The notes: generated by a model from the letters alone, not told the origin. A DNA stretch of 40,259 nucleotides from Halomonadaceae bacterium (GCA_007692645.1 REBR01000146.1:1-40259); one strand, 5' to 3'; positions 8,069 through 16,802 are shown, counted from the first letter of the stretch. Numbers and translations: made by a program.

Positions 8069-8851
8069 ATGCTGGATATGGGAACCCTGTCGGTAGGGCA
8101 ATATAACTTTGTCGGCAACGCTTTTTCTTTCGGTCTCGCTGTGATGGCAGCAACGACCATCTTCCTCTGGCTGATGCGTAATGAGGTGGCCCCGGCTTAC
8201 CGTATGGCCATAACCATTACCGGCCTGGTTACTGCTGTAGCGGCTTACCACTACCTGCAAATCATGATGTCCTGGAATGCAGCGGTGGATATTTCCTCAG
8301 GGGCTGTGGTCAGTACTGGCGAACCGTTTAACCAGGCCTATCGCTATGTGGATTGGCTGCTGACGGTTCCGCTGCTGTTGGTTGAACTGATCCTGGTCAT
8401 GAAACTGACCCAGTCCGAAACCTGGCGCAAGTCACTGACCCTGGGTGGTGCTGCAGCACTGATGATCATCCTGGGCTACCCGGGTGAAGTGGCTGAATCT
8501 CTGGGCCCACGGTTCATCTTCTGGATCCTGTCCATGATCCCGTTCCTGTACATCCTCTACCAGCTGGTGATCGGTCTTAAAGACTCCATTTCCAAGCAGC
8601 CGGAAAATGTGCAGCAACTGATCAAAGTCGCCATCTATCTGGTGGTTGCCTCCTGGGCCTTCTACCCCATCGTTTACCTGTTCCCGGCCATTGGCCTGAC
8701 CGGTGGCGCTGCGGTCACTGCCGTGGAAGTGGGTTACACCGTGGCTGATATTGTTGCCAAGGCGGTCTTCGGCCTGTTGATCTTCATGATCGCAGTACGC
8801 AAGTCCGAGCACGAAACCGGCAAAGCCAGCACCGCCGCCAAGAAAAGCTAA
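8069..8851 (+). CDS. Proton-pumping microbial rhodopsin (proteorhodopsin/xanthorhodopsin-like, green-type)
   Basis: A 260-residue seven-helix light-driven proton pump of the inner membrane. The start MLDMGTLSVGQY is chosen because AAGGA lies 9 bp upstream and because xanthorhodopsin begins in the same way. Retinal Schiff-base Lys231 (ADIVAKAVFG), proton acceptor Asp95, Thr99 and donor Glu106 (the DTE pump motif), Arg92 and the His61 that partners the acceptor are all present. Leu103, equivalent to proteorhodopsin residue 105, predicts green absorption. Helix E reads RFIFWILSMIPF, with Trp152 where xanthorhodopsin has the Gly that opens the carotenoid-antenna slot, so an antenna is unlikely. 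A terminator-like hairpin follows, then the retinal biosynthesis operon. Confidence 0.95.
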   Translation: MLDMGTLSVGQYNFVGNAFSFGLAVMAATTIFLWLMRNEVAPAYRMAITITGLVTAVAAYHYLQIMMSWNAAVDISSGAVVSTGEPFNQAYRYVDWLLTVPLLLVELILVMKLTQSETWRKSLTLGGAAALMIILGYPGEVAESLGPRFIFWILSMIPFLYILYQLVIGLKDSISKQPENVQQLIKVAIYLVVASWAFYPIVYLFPAIGLTGGAAVTAVEVGYTVADIVAKAVFGLLIFMIAVRKSEHETGKASTAAKKS

Positions 8852-8865
8852 ACGGCGTTGATGTC

Positions 8866-8901
8866 CGGCGGTGGGGCCCTGTGCCCTGCCGCCGTTTCTT
8901 T
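8866..8901 (+). terminator. Terminator or attenuator hairpin between rhodopsin and crtE
   Basis: An 11-bp stem, CGGCGGTGGGG / CCCTGCCGCCG (two G-U pairs), with a 7-base loop spans 8866-8894 and is followed by TTTCTTT. It starts 15 bp after the rhodopsin stop and ends just before the crtE start. It could end most rhodopsin transcripts while letting some run into the crt operon, or protect the rhodopsin mRNA 3' end. The interrupted T-run leaves strength uncertain. Confidence 0.6.
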
Positions 8902-8915
8902 CGCTGCTGGATGGA

Positions 8916-9992
8916 ATGGACATTATGGCTGCCGTACAAATAACAAACCGAACATCGGAAACTGCCAGCACCACCCCCCTATTTACCAACGCAGTGCGGC
9001 CTCAGCCGTTACTGCCGAGGGGTGACCGCAGACCGGACCCAGGTCCGGTTTCGGCGTCACCCCTGAGCCCAAAGCTGGCTCAGGAACTGGATCAGGTCAA
9101 AGACCTGATGATTCACAGCCTGGGTCAGGCCCATGAGTTACCGGCAACCCAGGCCAGCCGTTATCAGATCGATACCGGCGGCGGCTTGCTACGGGCCCGC
9201 CTGGCCCTGATCAGCGGTGATCACTTTGGCGCATCGGCGGATTATCGTATTGCCTCAGCCGCGGCCTGCGAGCTGATGCACAACGCCTCTCTGGTGCATG
9301 ATGACCTGTGTGATGGGGACATCCTGCGCCGGGGCAAGGCCACGGTGTGGCACCACTTTAACCGCCAGGTGGCCCTGTGCGCCGGGGATTTACTCATGTG
9401 TGCCGCTTTTATGGCCACTACCGAGGTGGCCAGCCCGCGCCACTCCCAGCAATTGAGTCGCTGCCTGGCCAGACATACCCGCACGGTAATCACCGGGCAA
9501 AGCCTGGAGGTGGCCCCAGAGCCGGCTACCCGGCCCAGCCTGGGGAGTTATCTCAAGGCAACCCGGGCCAAGACGGCACCGTTTATCCTGTTGCCCCTTG
9601 AAGCGGGGGCACTGGGTGGCGATGCCACACCGGGGCAACTCAGCGGTCTTACCCGAGCAGCGGATGCCATTGGTCTGGCCTATCAGGTGGTGGATGATCT
9701 GGATGATCTGGCTGAAGGCAACGGGGAGTTCCACCCCTACCACGCCTGGCTTCATCACCAGCCACCGGCAGACTCGTCAGCATCCGGGTCCCTGGTATCT
9801 GATCACCTGCAATCTGCCACCCTGCACCGGGCAACCCGCCATGCCCTGGCGGCGCTGGGCCGTGCACAGCAACAATTGACAGCACTGTCACCGCTGCTCT
9901 ACCAGGCACTGAAACCCACTATTCAGGGTCTGCAGCAACGGGCCAACCACCATTTGGAGGCACTGCCCTATGTCCTCAGCATCCGCTTCTGA
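8916..9992 (+). CDS. crtE: Geranylgeranyl diphosphate synthase CrtE
   Basis: A polyprenyl synthase of about 358 residues that condenses C5 units to GGPP (C20), the entry substrate for carotenoids. The first Asp-rich motif is HDDLCDGD (about residues 129-134) and the second is VVDDLDDLAE (about 260). The track start (GTG 8871) falls inside the stem of the preceding hairpin, so ATG 8916 or ATG 8925 is more likely. Even so there is an N-terminal extension of some 50 low-complexity residues (PLLPRGDRRPDPGPVSASP) beyond a typical CrtE. It opens the crtEIBY-blh chain, and the last 23 bp overlap crtI. Confidence 0.9.
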   Translation: MDIMAAVQITNRTSETASTTPLFTNAVRPQPLLPRGDRRPDPGPVSASPLSPKLAQELDQVKDLMIHSLGQAHELPATQASRYQIDTGGGLLRARLALISGDHFGASADYRIASAAACELMHNASLVHDDLCDGDILRRGKATVWHHFNRQVALCAGDLLMCAAFMATTEVASPRHSQQLSRCLARHTRTVITGQSLEVAPEPATRPSLGSYLKATRAKTAPFILLPLEAGALGGDATPGQLSGLTRAADAIGLAYQVVDDLDDLAEGNGEFHPYHAWLHHQPPADSSASGSLVSDHLQSATLHRATRHALAALGRAQQQLTALSPLLYQALKPTIQGLQQRANHHLEALPYVLSIRF

Positions 9993-11529
9993 CCCCAGCT
10001 CACTCCCCTCCTCAGTGGCCGCCCTGGTGGTGGGGGCAGGGTTTGGCGGGTTGGCCGTGGCACTTCGCCTGCTGGCCCGGGGCCATCAGGTGGATTTACT
10101 GGAAAAGCACCCGGATCTGGGGGGGCGCGCCCGTACCCTGACCCTGGATGGGGTTTCATTTGATGCCGGTCCCACTGTGATTACCGCCCCTTTTCTGTTT
10201 GCAGAGCTGTTTGCCGCTTTCGGTGAAACCCTGTCTGACCATGTGACACTGTTACCCGTAGACCCCTTTTACCGTATGGAATTTGCCGACGGCAGCCACT
10301 TTGATTACCGGGCTACCCTGGAGGGAACACTGGAGGAAGTGGAGCGCCTGTCCCCCGGCGCCAGTGCTGGGTATCACGCATTCCTGGCGGCTTCACAGGC
10401 CATGTATCAGCGGGGATTTGTGGAGCTGGGCCGGAAACCCTTTACCCGCATCAGGGATATGCTGGAAGTGATTCCTGACCTGGTGCGGCTGCGGGCCGAT
10501 CGCAGCATTTATCAGTTTGTCTCCAGTTTTTTTGCGGATGAGCGCCTGCGCCGTGCGTTCTCGGTACCGTCTCTGCTGGTGGGGGGCAACCCGTTTCGTA
10601 CCTCTTCCCTGTATGCCCTGATCCACGCCCTGGAGCGCAAGGACGGGGTCTGGTATGTGCAAGGTGGCACCGGGGCCCTGATCAAGGCCATGGCAGAACT
10701 GTTTGTGCGCCATGGCGGCCGGCTGCACTGCAATCAATCTGTCGCCCGGCTGGCCATGAAAGGCCACCAGGTGGTGGGGGCCCACTGTGAGTCCGGGGAT
10801 TATTTCCCCGCGGATCTGGTGGTGAGCAACGCCGACCCCCTCTATGTTTACCAGCAATGGATAGAACGCAGCCTGGCGGAGAAAGCCGCTGACCTGCACC
10901 GGGAACGGTTAAAGCAGTCCATGGGGCTGTTTGTACTGTACTTCACCACCGAGCGCAGTTACCCGGAACTGGAGCACCACACCATTATTTTCGGTGAGAC
11001 TTTCCGGGAAATCCTCACCCAGATCTTCGATCACCATCAGGTGCCCGACGACCTGAGCCTTTACCTGCACCGCCCCGGCGCCACTGACCCTGCCATGGCA
11101 GCACCAGGCCGTGATGCCTTCTATGTGCTGGCCCCGGTTCCCAACCTGCAGGGCAACCAGGACTGGGAGACCCTGGCGCCGGTGCTGCAGGAGCAGGTAA
11201 TCAGCACCCTGGAGCAACGGGTAATGCCGGACCTGCGGCAGCAGTTACGAGCCACCCACTGCCTGTCACCGGTGTACTTTCATGAGCAACTCAACAGCCC
11301 CTTTGGCAGTGGCTTCTCCATTGCCCCGGTACTGACCCAGTCCGCCGGGCTGCGCTTTCACAACCGCTCACCCCGTTACCCCAATCTGTACTTTGTGGGG
11401 GCCGGCACTCACCCCGGTGCCGGTGTGCCCGGGGTCGTCTCTTCTGCAGCGGTGGTTGAACACCTGGTGGCAGAAGACTTCCCTGGCCCGGCCATTGTGC
11501 CGCTACCAGCAGAGGCCAGGTTGCCATGA
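9970..11529 (+). CDS. crtI: Phytoene desaturase CrtI
   Basis: A 519-residue FAD-dependent bacterial-type desaturase that converts phytoene to lycopene in four steps. The N-terminal dinucleotide-binding fold reads VVGAGFGGLAVALRLL, followed by EKHPDLGGRARTL and the DAGPTVIT stretch. The family C-terminal signature YFVGAGTHPGAGVPGVV is intact. The start lies inside crtE, with GGAGG at 9956-9960 nine bases upstream. It overlaps crtB by 4 bp (ATGA), which indicates coupled translation. The protein is a peripheral membrane enzyme. Confidence 0.95.
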   Translation: MSSASASDPSSLPSSVAALVVGAGFGGLAVALRLLARGHQVDLLEKHPDLGGRARTLTLDGVSFDAGPTVITAPFLFAELFAAFGETLSDHVTLLPVDPFYRMEFADGSHFDYRATLEGTLEEVERLSPGASAGYHAFLAASQAMYQRGFVELGRKPFTRIRDMLEVIPDLVRLRADRSIYQFVSSFFADERLRRAFSVPSLLVGGNPFRTSSLYALIHALERKDGVWYVQGGTGALIKAMAELFVRHGGRLHCNQSVARLAMKGHQVVGAHCESGDYFPADLVVSNADPLYVYQQWIERSLAEKAADLHRERLKQSMGLFVLYFTTERSYPELEHHTIIFGETFREILTQIFDHHQVPDDLSLYLHRPGATDPAMAAPGRDAFYVLAPVPNLQGNQDWETLAPVLQEQVISTLEQRVMPDLRQQLRATHCLSPVYFHEQLNSPFGSGFSIAPVLTQSAGLRFHNRSPRYPNLYFVGAGTHPGAGVPGVVSSAAVVEHLVAEDFPGPAIVPLPAEARLP

Positions 11530-12527
11530 CCGCCGCTCAGTCTGACACCCGTTCTGAGCACCGGTCAGAGGCCCAAATGCCCACACTGGCACAGGCTCAG
11601 TCCCAGCTGCGCCGCCATGGCCGCAGTTTTTACTGGGCCGGGCATTTTCTGCCCCGTCACAGCCGGTATCAGGCCACCCGCCTGTACAACTTGTGCCGGC
11701 AGATAGATGATCTGGCGGATAATGCCAGCACACCCCAGGAACAAACCCGTGCAGGCAAGCAGTTGCTGGCCCTGCAACAGGCCATCATCCACTCCGCCCC
11801 CGCCCAGTCCCCCCTGGCTGCCCAGGCGCTGGATCTGTGTCAACACCAACCGTTATTCCGCCAGGCACTGATCGATCTGCTGGCCGCCGTTCAAGGGGAC
11901 TTGCAACCGGTTCAGATGGACCACTGGCCAGGGCTGCTGGGCTATTGCTATGGAGTTGCCGGTACCGTGGGGGTCATGATGGCGCAACTCCTGGAGGTAG
12001 AACAGCAGCCATTGGCACTGCCCCATGCCATTGATTTGGGTATCGCCATGCAACTGACCAACATGGCCCGTGATGTACTGGAAGATGCTCATATGGGTCG
12101 GGTTTACCTGCCTGCCGATGGTGCCGCTGGCAGGCTCTCGGCCCATGCTCTGGCCAGGGGCGATACCCAGAGCCGTAGGCAGGCCTGGCAAGGGGTACTG
12201 GAGTTGCTGGAGCGGGCTGACCATTACTACCGCAGCGGCTGGCAGGGGCTGGGGTTTATTCCGGCCCGGCCCCGGCTGGCCATCGCTATTGCTGCCCGGG
12301 TGTACCAGGATATCGGCCCGGTGATACGCCGCCAGGGCCCTACCGGCTACTGGCAGGGACGGGCCCGGGTGAGTGGCCCACGCAAACTGCTGTTAACCCT
12401 GGCCAGCCTATGGCAAGTTCCTGACCACACGGGTTATGTGCAACATGACGGGCAACTGCATCAGGACTTTATCAGCTGCCTGAACCCTCGCCCCGAGCCC
12501 TGGTATCCAGAGGATGTGCACCCGTGA
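11526..12527 (+). CDS. crtB: Phytoene synthase CrtB
   Basis: A 333-residue squalene/phytoene synthase family enzyme that joins two GGPP molecules into 15-cis-phytoene. Both Asp-rich motifs are present: YNLCRQIDDLADN near residue 60 and LTNMARDVLEDAHMGRVYLP near residue 180. The first 15 or so residues (TAAQSDTRSEHRSEAQ) look like a variable leader before the conserved fold. The ATG overlaps the crtI stop, and the stop overlaps the GTG start of crtY, so it is embedded in one polycistron. Confidence 0.94.
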   Translation: MTAAQSDTRSEHRSEAQMPTLAQAQSQLRRHGRSFYWAGHFLPRHSRYQATRLYNLCRQIDDLADNASTPQEQTRAGKQLLALQQAIIHSAPAQSPLAAQALDLCQHQPLFRQALIDLLAAVQGDLQPVQMDHWPGLLGYCYGVAGTVGVMMAQLLEVEQQPLALPHAIDLGIAMQLTNMARDVLEDAHMGRVYLPADGAAGRLSAHALARGDTQSRRQAWQGVLELLERADHYYRSGWQGLGFIPARPRLAIAIAARVYQDIGPVIRRQGPTGYWQGRARVSGPRKLLLTLASLWQVPDHTGYVQHDGQLHQDFISCLNPRPEPWYPEDVHP

Positions 12528-13735
12528 AGCAGCCGGCCCCAGACTATGATTTGGTCATTGCCGGTGCTGGGCTGACCGGGCTCAGCCTCGCCTGCTGGCT
12601 ACTGGACCTGGCTACCCAGCGCCGCCAGCCCCTGCCGCGAATACTGATGCTGGAACCCCGCAGCCACTACAGCAACGACCGCACCTGGTGTTTCTGGGAC
12701 CGTCAGCCGCAGCCGTTTCGCCACTGTATCCGTCAGCGCTGGCCCCGCTGGGCGGTGCAGCAGGGGCAGCAGCGCCAGCAACAGCAGGGGGATCATGCCC
12801 CTTATGCCATGCTGCCTGCCGAGGATCTTTACCGGGAAGCCCTGGCACGCATTAACCGGGAACCGGCCATTACCCTCAAGCAGGGAGTGACTGTGCAGCA
12901 GTTGCTGGAACAGCCGCAACAGGTTCAGGTGGTGACCAGTGATGGGCACTTCAGTAGCCATGCGGTTATCGACACCCGCCCACCGGCCCGTGAGGCAATG
13001 GCTGAAGAACAGGGGTTATGGCAGGTCTTTACCGGGCTGGAGCTGGCCTTGCCAGACCATGGATTTGAGGCGGACTGTGCCCTGCTGATGGATTTCCAAC
13101 CGGGTGTGGGGGATACCCGGTTTGTCTATGTTCTGCCCCTGGGACCAGACCATCTGCTGGTGGAATGGACCGCCTTTCAACCCCACCTAAGTGCCCCTGC
13201 CCTAAGTGCCGACTTTGATCACTGGCTGAACATCCACCTGGGAACAGGTTACCGTGTTCTACGCCAGGAACAGGGCGCCTTGCCCATGATGCCCCTGCGC
13301 CCCCGCTCAGCTACTGCACCGGTCTCACGGCGTATTGTTACCGCCGGCACTGCGGCCGGCTGGCTGCGCCCTGCCACCGGCTACCTGTTTGCCACTTGCC
13401 AGCGGGGTGCCAGGGCTTTGGCGGAACAGGTGCTGGACGCTCACCGCAGCGGGGTTTGGGAGTTGCCGGGCTGGCAGCCCCGCAGTGCCCTGCTGAACTG
13501 GATGGACCGGGTCTTTCTGCGCGCCTTGCAGCGTCACCCGGAGCAGGCACCGCAATGGTTTCTGAGGCTCTTCGGCGGCACATCACCGGAGCGCCTGAGC
13601 CGCTTTCTCAGTGATCAACCAGGCCTGCTGGATATCCTCGCCATTATGACTGCGCTACCCCCCTGGCCCTTCCTGCAGTCGGCCCTGTCACGCCCCCACC
13701 CCAGACTGCCCGCCACCGGGAGCCCGAAACCATGA
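12524..13735 (+). CDS. crtY: Lycopene beta-cyclase CrtY
   Basis: A 403-residue flavoprotein of the bacterial CrtY family that cyclises both ends of lycopene to give beta-carotene. Visible features are the N-terminal Rossmann motif VIAGAGLTGLSLA, the family RTWCFWD stretch near residue 48, and VYVLPLGPDHLLVEWT in the middle. It starts with GTG inside the crtB stop (GTGA overlap), with AGAGGA about 10 bases upstream. The 3' end overlaps blh by 4 bp. No hydroxylase (crtZ) or ketolase (crtW) gene is present in the cluster, so beta-carotene is the expected end product before cleavage. Confidence 0.93.
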   Translation: MKQPAPDYDLVIAGAGLTGLSLACWLLDLATQRRQPLPRILMLEPRSHYSNDRTWCFWDRQPQPFRHCIRQRWPRWAVQQGQQRQQQQGDHAPYAMLPAEDLYREALARINREPAITLKQGVTVQQLLEQPQQVQVVTSDGHFSSHAVIDTRPPAREAMAEEQGLWQVFTGLELALPDHGFEADCALLMDFQPGVGDTRFVYVLPLGPDHLLVEWTAFQPHLSAPALSADFDHWLNIHLGTGYRVLRQEQGALPMMPLRPRSATAPVSRRIVTAGTAAGWLRPATGYLFATCQRGARALAEQVLDAHRSGVWELPGWQPRSALLNWMDRVFLRALQRHPEQAPQWFLRLFGGTSPERLSRFLSDQPGLLDILAIMTALPPWPFLQSALSRPHPRLPATGSPKP

Positions 13736-14673
13736 ATCCCGCAGGGCACCAGACCCTGGTCATTGCCTTCGCGGTGGCTGCCACGGTCGTGGCCCTGCTG
13801 CTTCCAGAGCTGTCTATTGCCACTCAGTTCTGGGTCATTCTGGTACCCGTGGCGCTGTTTGGCTTATCCCATGGCGGTGCAGATCCGCTGATTCTGAAAA
13901 CCCTGACCCGGGTGCAGAAAGGGCCCCGACTATGGCTGGCCATGGGCCTATACAGTGGCCTGGCGGTGGCATTTATCCTCTTGATCTGGTGGTCACCGGT
14001 GCTGGCCCTGGGCTGCTTTCTACTGCTGTCCCTGTGGCATTTTGGCCGTACCGATGTGACGGCATTTAGCGGTGAAGAACAGGCCGGACCGGCACCGGCC
14101 CAATGGGGGCGAGTCTGGCTGGCGGGAGGGCTGCCCATTATCGGTCCGGTAACGGGGCACCCACAACAAACCGGTGAGCTGTTTGCCTGGCTACTGGGGA
14201 TGGAACCCGTGCCGGTGATTGCTTTCACCCTGACCTTGGGGCCCTGGCTGGCGGGCTTGTGGTTAGTGGGGTTTGTCGGGTTGCTGGCAGGTTACCGCCG
14301 AAGGCTGGGCTGGCCGGTGTATCTGGAGTTGCTCAGCCTGGCTGCGGCCATGGTGCTATTGCCGCCATTGCTGGCATTTACCTTCTATTTCTGTGGTGTA
14401 CACAGTGTGCGGCACTTTATGGCGGTGGCCAGACATACACCCCGGGAAGACCATGCCGGCACCCTGGGGTTTCTGGCCCGGCAGGCGGCCCCGGCTACTT
14501 TGGCCGCCATCATCATGGCAGCCATGGCCTGGGGATTGATCGTGACCCTGGCGCCGGCAACCGACCTGATGGTGGAGGCGGTACGCATTCTGTTCTGGGG
14601 CCTGGCTGCCCTGACTGTGCCCCATGTGCTGGCGGTGGAGTGGTGGTGGTCCAGGGGAACTACAAAAGCCTGA
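13732..14673 (+). CDS. blh: Blh, beta-carotene 15,15'-dioxygenase (retinal-forming)
   Basis: A 313-residue polytopic membrane protein of the Brp/Blh family. It cleaves beta-carotene centrally into two retinals, supplying the rhodopsin chromophore. Histidines that would hold the catalytic iron are in the expected places: FGLSHGGADP, LLSLWHFGRTD and FCGVHSVRHFMAVARH. Seven or eight hydrophobic segments are visible. It is the last gene of the crt chain and overlaps crtY by 4 bp (ATGA). Together with the rhodopsin gene this completes a self-sufficient light-pump cassette. The upstream isoprenoid gene idi is not in the window. Confidence 0.94.
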   Translation: MNPAGHQTLVIAFAVAATVVALLLPELSIATQFWVILVPVALFGLSHGGADPLILKTLTRVQKGPRLWLAMGLYSGLAVAFILLIWWSPVLALGCFLLLSLWHFGRTDVTAFSGEEQAGPAPAQWGRVWLAGGLPIIGPVTGHPQQTGELFAWLLGMEPVPVIAFTLTLGPWLAGLWLVGFVGLLAGYRRRLGWPVYLELLSLAAAMVLLPPLLAFTFYFCGVHSVRHFMAVARHTPREDHAGTLGFLARQAAPATLAAIIMAAMAWGLIVTLAPATDLMVEAVRILFWGLAALTVPHVLAVEWWWSRGTTKA

Positions 14674-14778
14674 TTGCTTTAAGGGTAGATCAGGGTCATT
14701 TGCTGGAATTTGTTGTGGTTCTTCCAGGCTGATGTCAGATATGGGCGATGCCTGGAAGGATTGGCGGGGCTGGGAATT

Positions 14779-14850
14779 GATCGCGGCTATAGCCGCTCCC
14801 ACAGGGTGTAGGAGTGGATGTGAAACTGTGACAGCGGCCATGGCCGCGAT
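14779..14850. repeat. REP/BIME-like palindromic repeat, copy 1
   Basis: Two short palindromes, ATCGCGGCTATAGCCGC and GCGGCCATGGCCGCGAT, lie in opposite orientation around a TCCCACAGGGTGTAGGAG spacer. The element lies between the convergent blh and DUF4864 genes. The core GCGGC..GCCGCTCCCACA recurs at 30190, and a related GTAGGAGC element is at 26964. This matches the style of gammaproteobacterial REP elements, which sit between genes and can form mRNA-stabilising hairpins. Confidence 0.65.
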
Positions 14851-14875
14851 AAGGTTTGCAGTAATATCCGGCGTC

Positions 14876-15277
14876 TCAAATACCGCGACTCATTTCCTTT
14901 AACTGTACTCCCTTAATACGCCACTCCTGATCTTCCTCCACCAGGGTGTAATGCCCTTGCCAGTATCGCCCTTCGGGGCCCCGCAGGGTGATTTGCTGCA
15001 CTACAAAACCGTTATGGGGCACCGGTTTTTTAAAATCCACATAACCCGCCCGGTATACCGCCGGATAATCCTCTGCAACGATGGTGATAAAATTTTCCGC
15101 GGTCACAAACAGTGACTGGATTTCACGACTGGCGTAACTGAAGGCTTTCTCCGCATCATCTTCAGCAAACGCGGCAATCTGTGACTTAATTACCGTCTTT
15201 ACCGCTGTCTGATAATCCTCTGCCTGCACAGACAAGGGAAGCAGTAACAGCAACCCTAAAACCCACTTGTTACCCAT
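14876..15277 (-). CDS. DUF4864-family secreted protein
   Basis: About 133 residues with a Sec signal peptide (MGNKWVLGLLLLLPLSVQA). The mature part fits the DUF4864 pattern: repeated short helices (IKSQIAAFAEDDAEKAFSYAS) followed by a beta-rich half (GRYWQGHYTLVEEDQEWRIKGVQL), an NTF2-like look. The function is unknown; it is likely periplasmic. The track start (TTG 15358) adds 27 residues without a signal. ATG 15277 has GGAG eight bases upstream and exposes the signal peptide. It lies 77 bp after the cryptochrome gene on the same strand, so co-transcription is likely. Confidence 0.75.
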   Translation of the reverse strand: MGNKWVLGLLLLLPLSVQAEDYQTAVKTVIKSQIAAFAEDDAEKAFSYASREIQSLFVTAENFITIVAEDYPAVYRAGYVDFKKPVPHNGFVVQQITLRGPEGRYWQGHYTLVEEDQEWRIKGVQLKEMSRGI

Positions 15278-15354
15278 AATCTTTCTCCGTTGCATTGGCA
15301 GAATATACGTTTCTCCAACAACAACGGATGCCGGTAAGCCTGACCATTCCCGGT

Positions 15355-16689
15355 TCAATAAAGCGGGTCACCCGGGGCCACTGGCCAGTCTGCCGCATCC
15401 ACCGTATGCAGGCCCACGGGCTGGGCGGCATTGCCCTGCCATCGCTCCACAAAATCCCCCCGGGGGTCATAGGTTTTTCCCTGTTTTTCCAGATTGAACT
15501 GGCGCAGCCCCCGGGGGTCGGCACCCACCCCTGCCAGGTATTGCCAGTTGCCATAGTTACTGGCCGGGTCGTAATCCACCAGTTGCTCTTCAAACCAGGC
15601 AGCGCCGTAGCGCCAGTCCAGCCCCAGTTCATGGACAAAACAGCTGGCCACCAGTTGCCGGCCACGGTTCGACATATAGCCGGTTTCCCGCAACTGGTTC
15701 ATGCAGGCATTCACAATCGGGTACTGGGTTGTGCCCTCGCACCAGGCCCGGAAACGGTGGGGGTAGAAAGACACGGCCCGGGCACGGTTACTGACACCGT
15801 CACGGCTGAACAGCCGGTCACCCAGGAACTGGCCGTTCCAGTGAAAGAATTCCCGCCACAACAGTTCAAAGTAGAGCCAGTAGGTGGAGTCGTTTCGCTG
15901 CACTTGCCGTTCGTAATCAGCAATCCGTGCTGCGGCCCTGCGCACCGACAGACTGCCGTTGGCCAGCCAGGGGGAGAAACGGCTGGAGGCTGACCAGTCA
16001 TCCAGTGCGTTACGGGTCTCTTTATAGGTGGCGATACCCTGGGTGGTAAACAGGAAATCTTCCAGTTGGGCCAGTGCTGCCTGTTCACCCCCCTGGTGCG
16101 GATCATTTTCCACCATGACCGGCTGCGGACAGCGCCCACGGTCATCCTCTGGCAGGCCTGGGGCCGGTGGCAGGGAACGGGGAGGGTCCACCGGTGGCCG
16201 TGGTGGCAGTAACGGCCGCTCCACTTTTTTACGGAACTGGGAAAAAGTCTCAGGCATGTCTTCCAGGGCAAAAGGCAGGTCCAGCTCCCGAAACAGGCCC
16301 TGGGTTTCCACCTGGGCCGCCTGCACCTTGGGCAGTGCCGCCACGATCTGCTGCCACTGGGCAGCCTCATCACTGCCCACCAGCCGGCTGCGCATCAGTA
16401 CCGACACGCCGTGGCGCTGGCACAGGGCCGGGATCACCTCTACCGGGTTGCCCCAGGCAATATGCAGCCGTTGCCCCAGGGTTTTGAGCTCAGCTTCCAG
16501 AGCCATCAGGCTCTGCCACAGGAAGCGCCAGCGGTGCTCCCCCATTGGCCGGCTTTGGAAGCGCCCGGGGCGGAACCAGTCCGGGTCCACCACATAGGTG
16601 CACAGCAGCATGTCACTGTCTGCCGCCAGTTTCAGGGCCGGGTTATCGTGTACCCGCAAGTCGCGAGTGAACCAGAGCAGGGAGGGCAT
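15355..16689 (-). CDS. DASH-family cryptochrome/photolyase
   Basis: A 444-residue flavoprotein of the photolyase superfamily, DASH class. The N-terminal antenna-binding domain starts SLLWFTRDLRVHDNPAL. The FAD-binding domain has TYKETRNALDD, SSRFSPWLANGSLS, ELLWREFFHW and the DASH-typical MSNRGRQLVASCF...YDPASNYGNWQYLAG run. DASH proteins repair cyclobutane pyrimidine dimers in single-stranded DNA with blue light and may also sense light. The start ATG has GGAGA about 6 bases upstream. Its place beside rhodopsin, retinal genes and a Mn superoxide dismutase suits a light-protection role. Confidence 0.92.
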   Translation of the reverse strand: MPSLLWFTRDLRVHDNPALKLAADSDMLLCTYVVDPDWFRPGRFQSRPMGEHRWRFLWQSLMALEAELKTLGQRLHIAWGNPVEVIPALCQRHGVSVLMRSRLVGSDEAAQWQQIVAALPKVQAAQVETQGLFRELDLPFALEDMPETFSQFRKKVERPLLPPRPPVDPPRSLPPAPGLPEDDRGRCPQPVMVENDPHQGGEQAALAQLEDFLFTTQGIATYKETRNALDDWSASSRFSPWLANGSLSVRRAAARIADYERQVQRNDSTYWLYFELLWREFFHWNGQFLGDRLFSRDGVSNRARAVSFYPHRFRAWCEGTTQYPIVNACMNQLRETGYMSNRGRQLVASCFVHELGLDWRYGAAWFEEQLVDYDPASNYGNWQYLAGVGADPRGLRQFNLEKQGKTYDPRGDFVERWQGNAAQPVGLHTVDAADWPVAPGDPLY

Positions 16690-16802
16690 GAATGTCTCCG
16701 CCAGATAGAGGAATCAGACAACCGGGCGATATGCCGGGTTTCATGGACAACAATGCCAATAGATACGCGGGTGGGGAGCGGTAAGACCAGTTTCAGGAGG
16801 AC

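Noticed and set aside
14721-14758. CTTCCAGGC/GCCTGGAAG hairpin as a terminator for blh
   Set aside because: The 9-bp stem is perfect, but the 20-base loop and lack of a T-run on either strand make it unconvincing.
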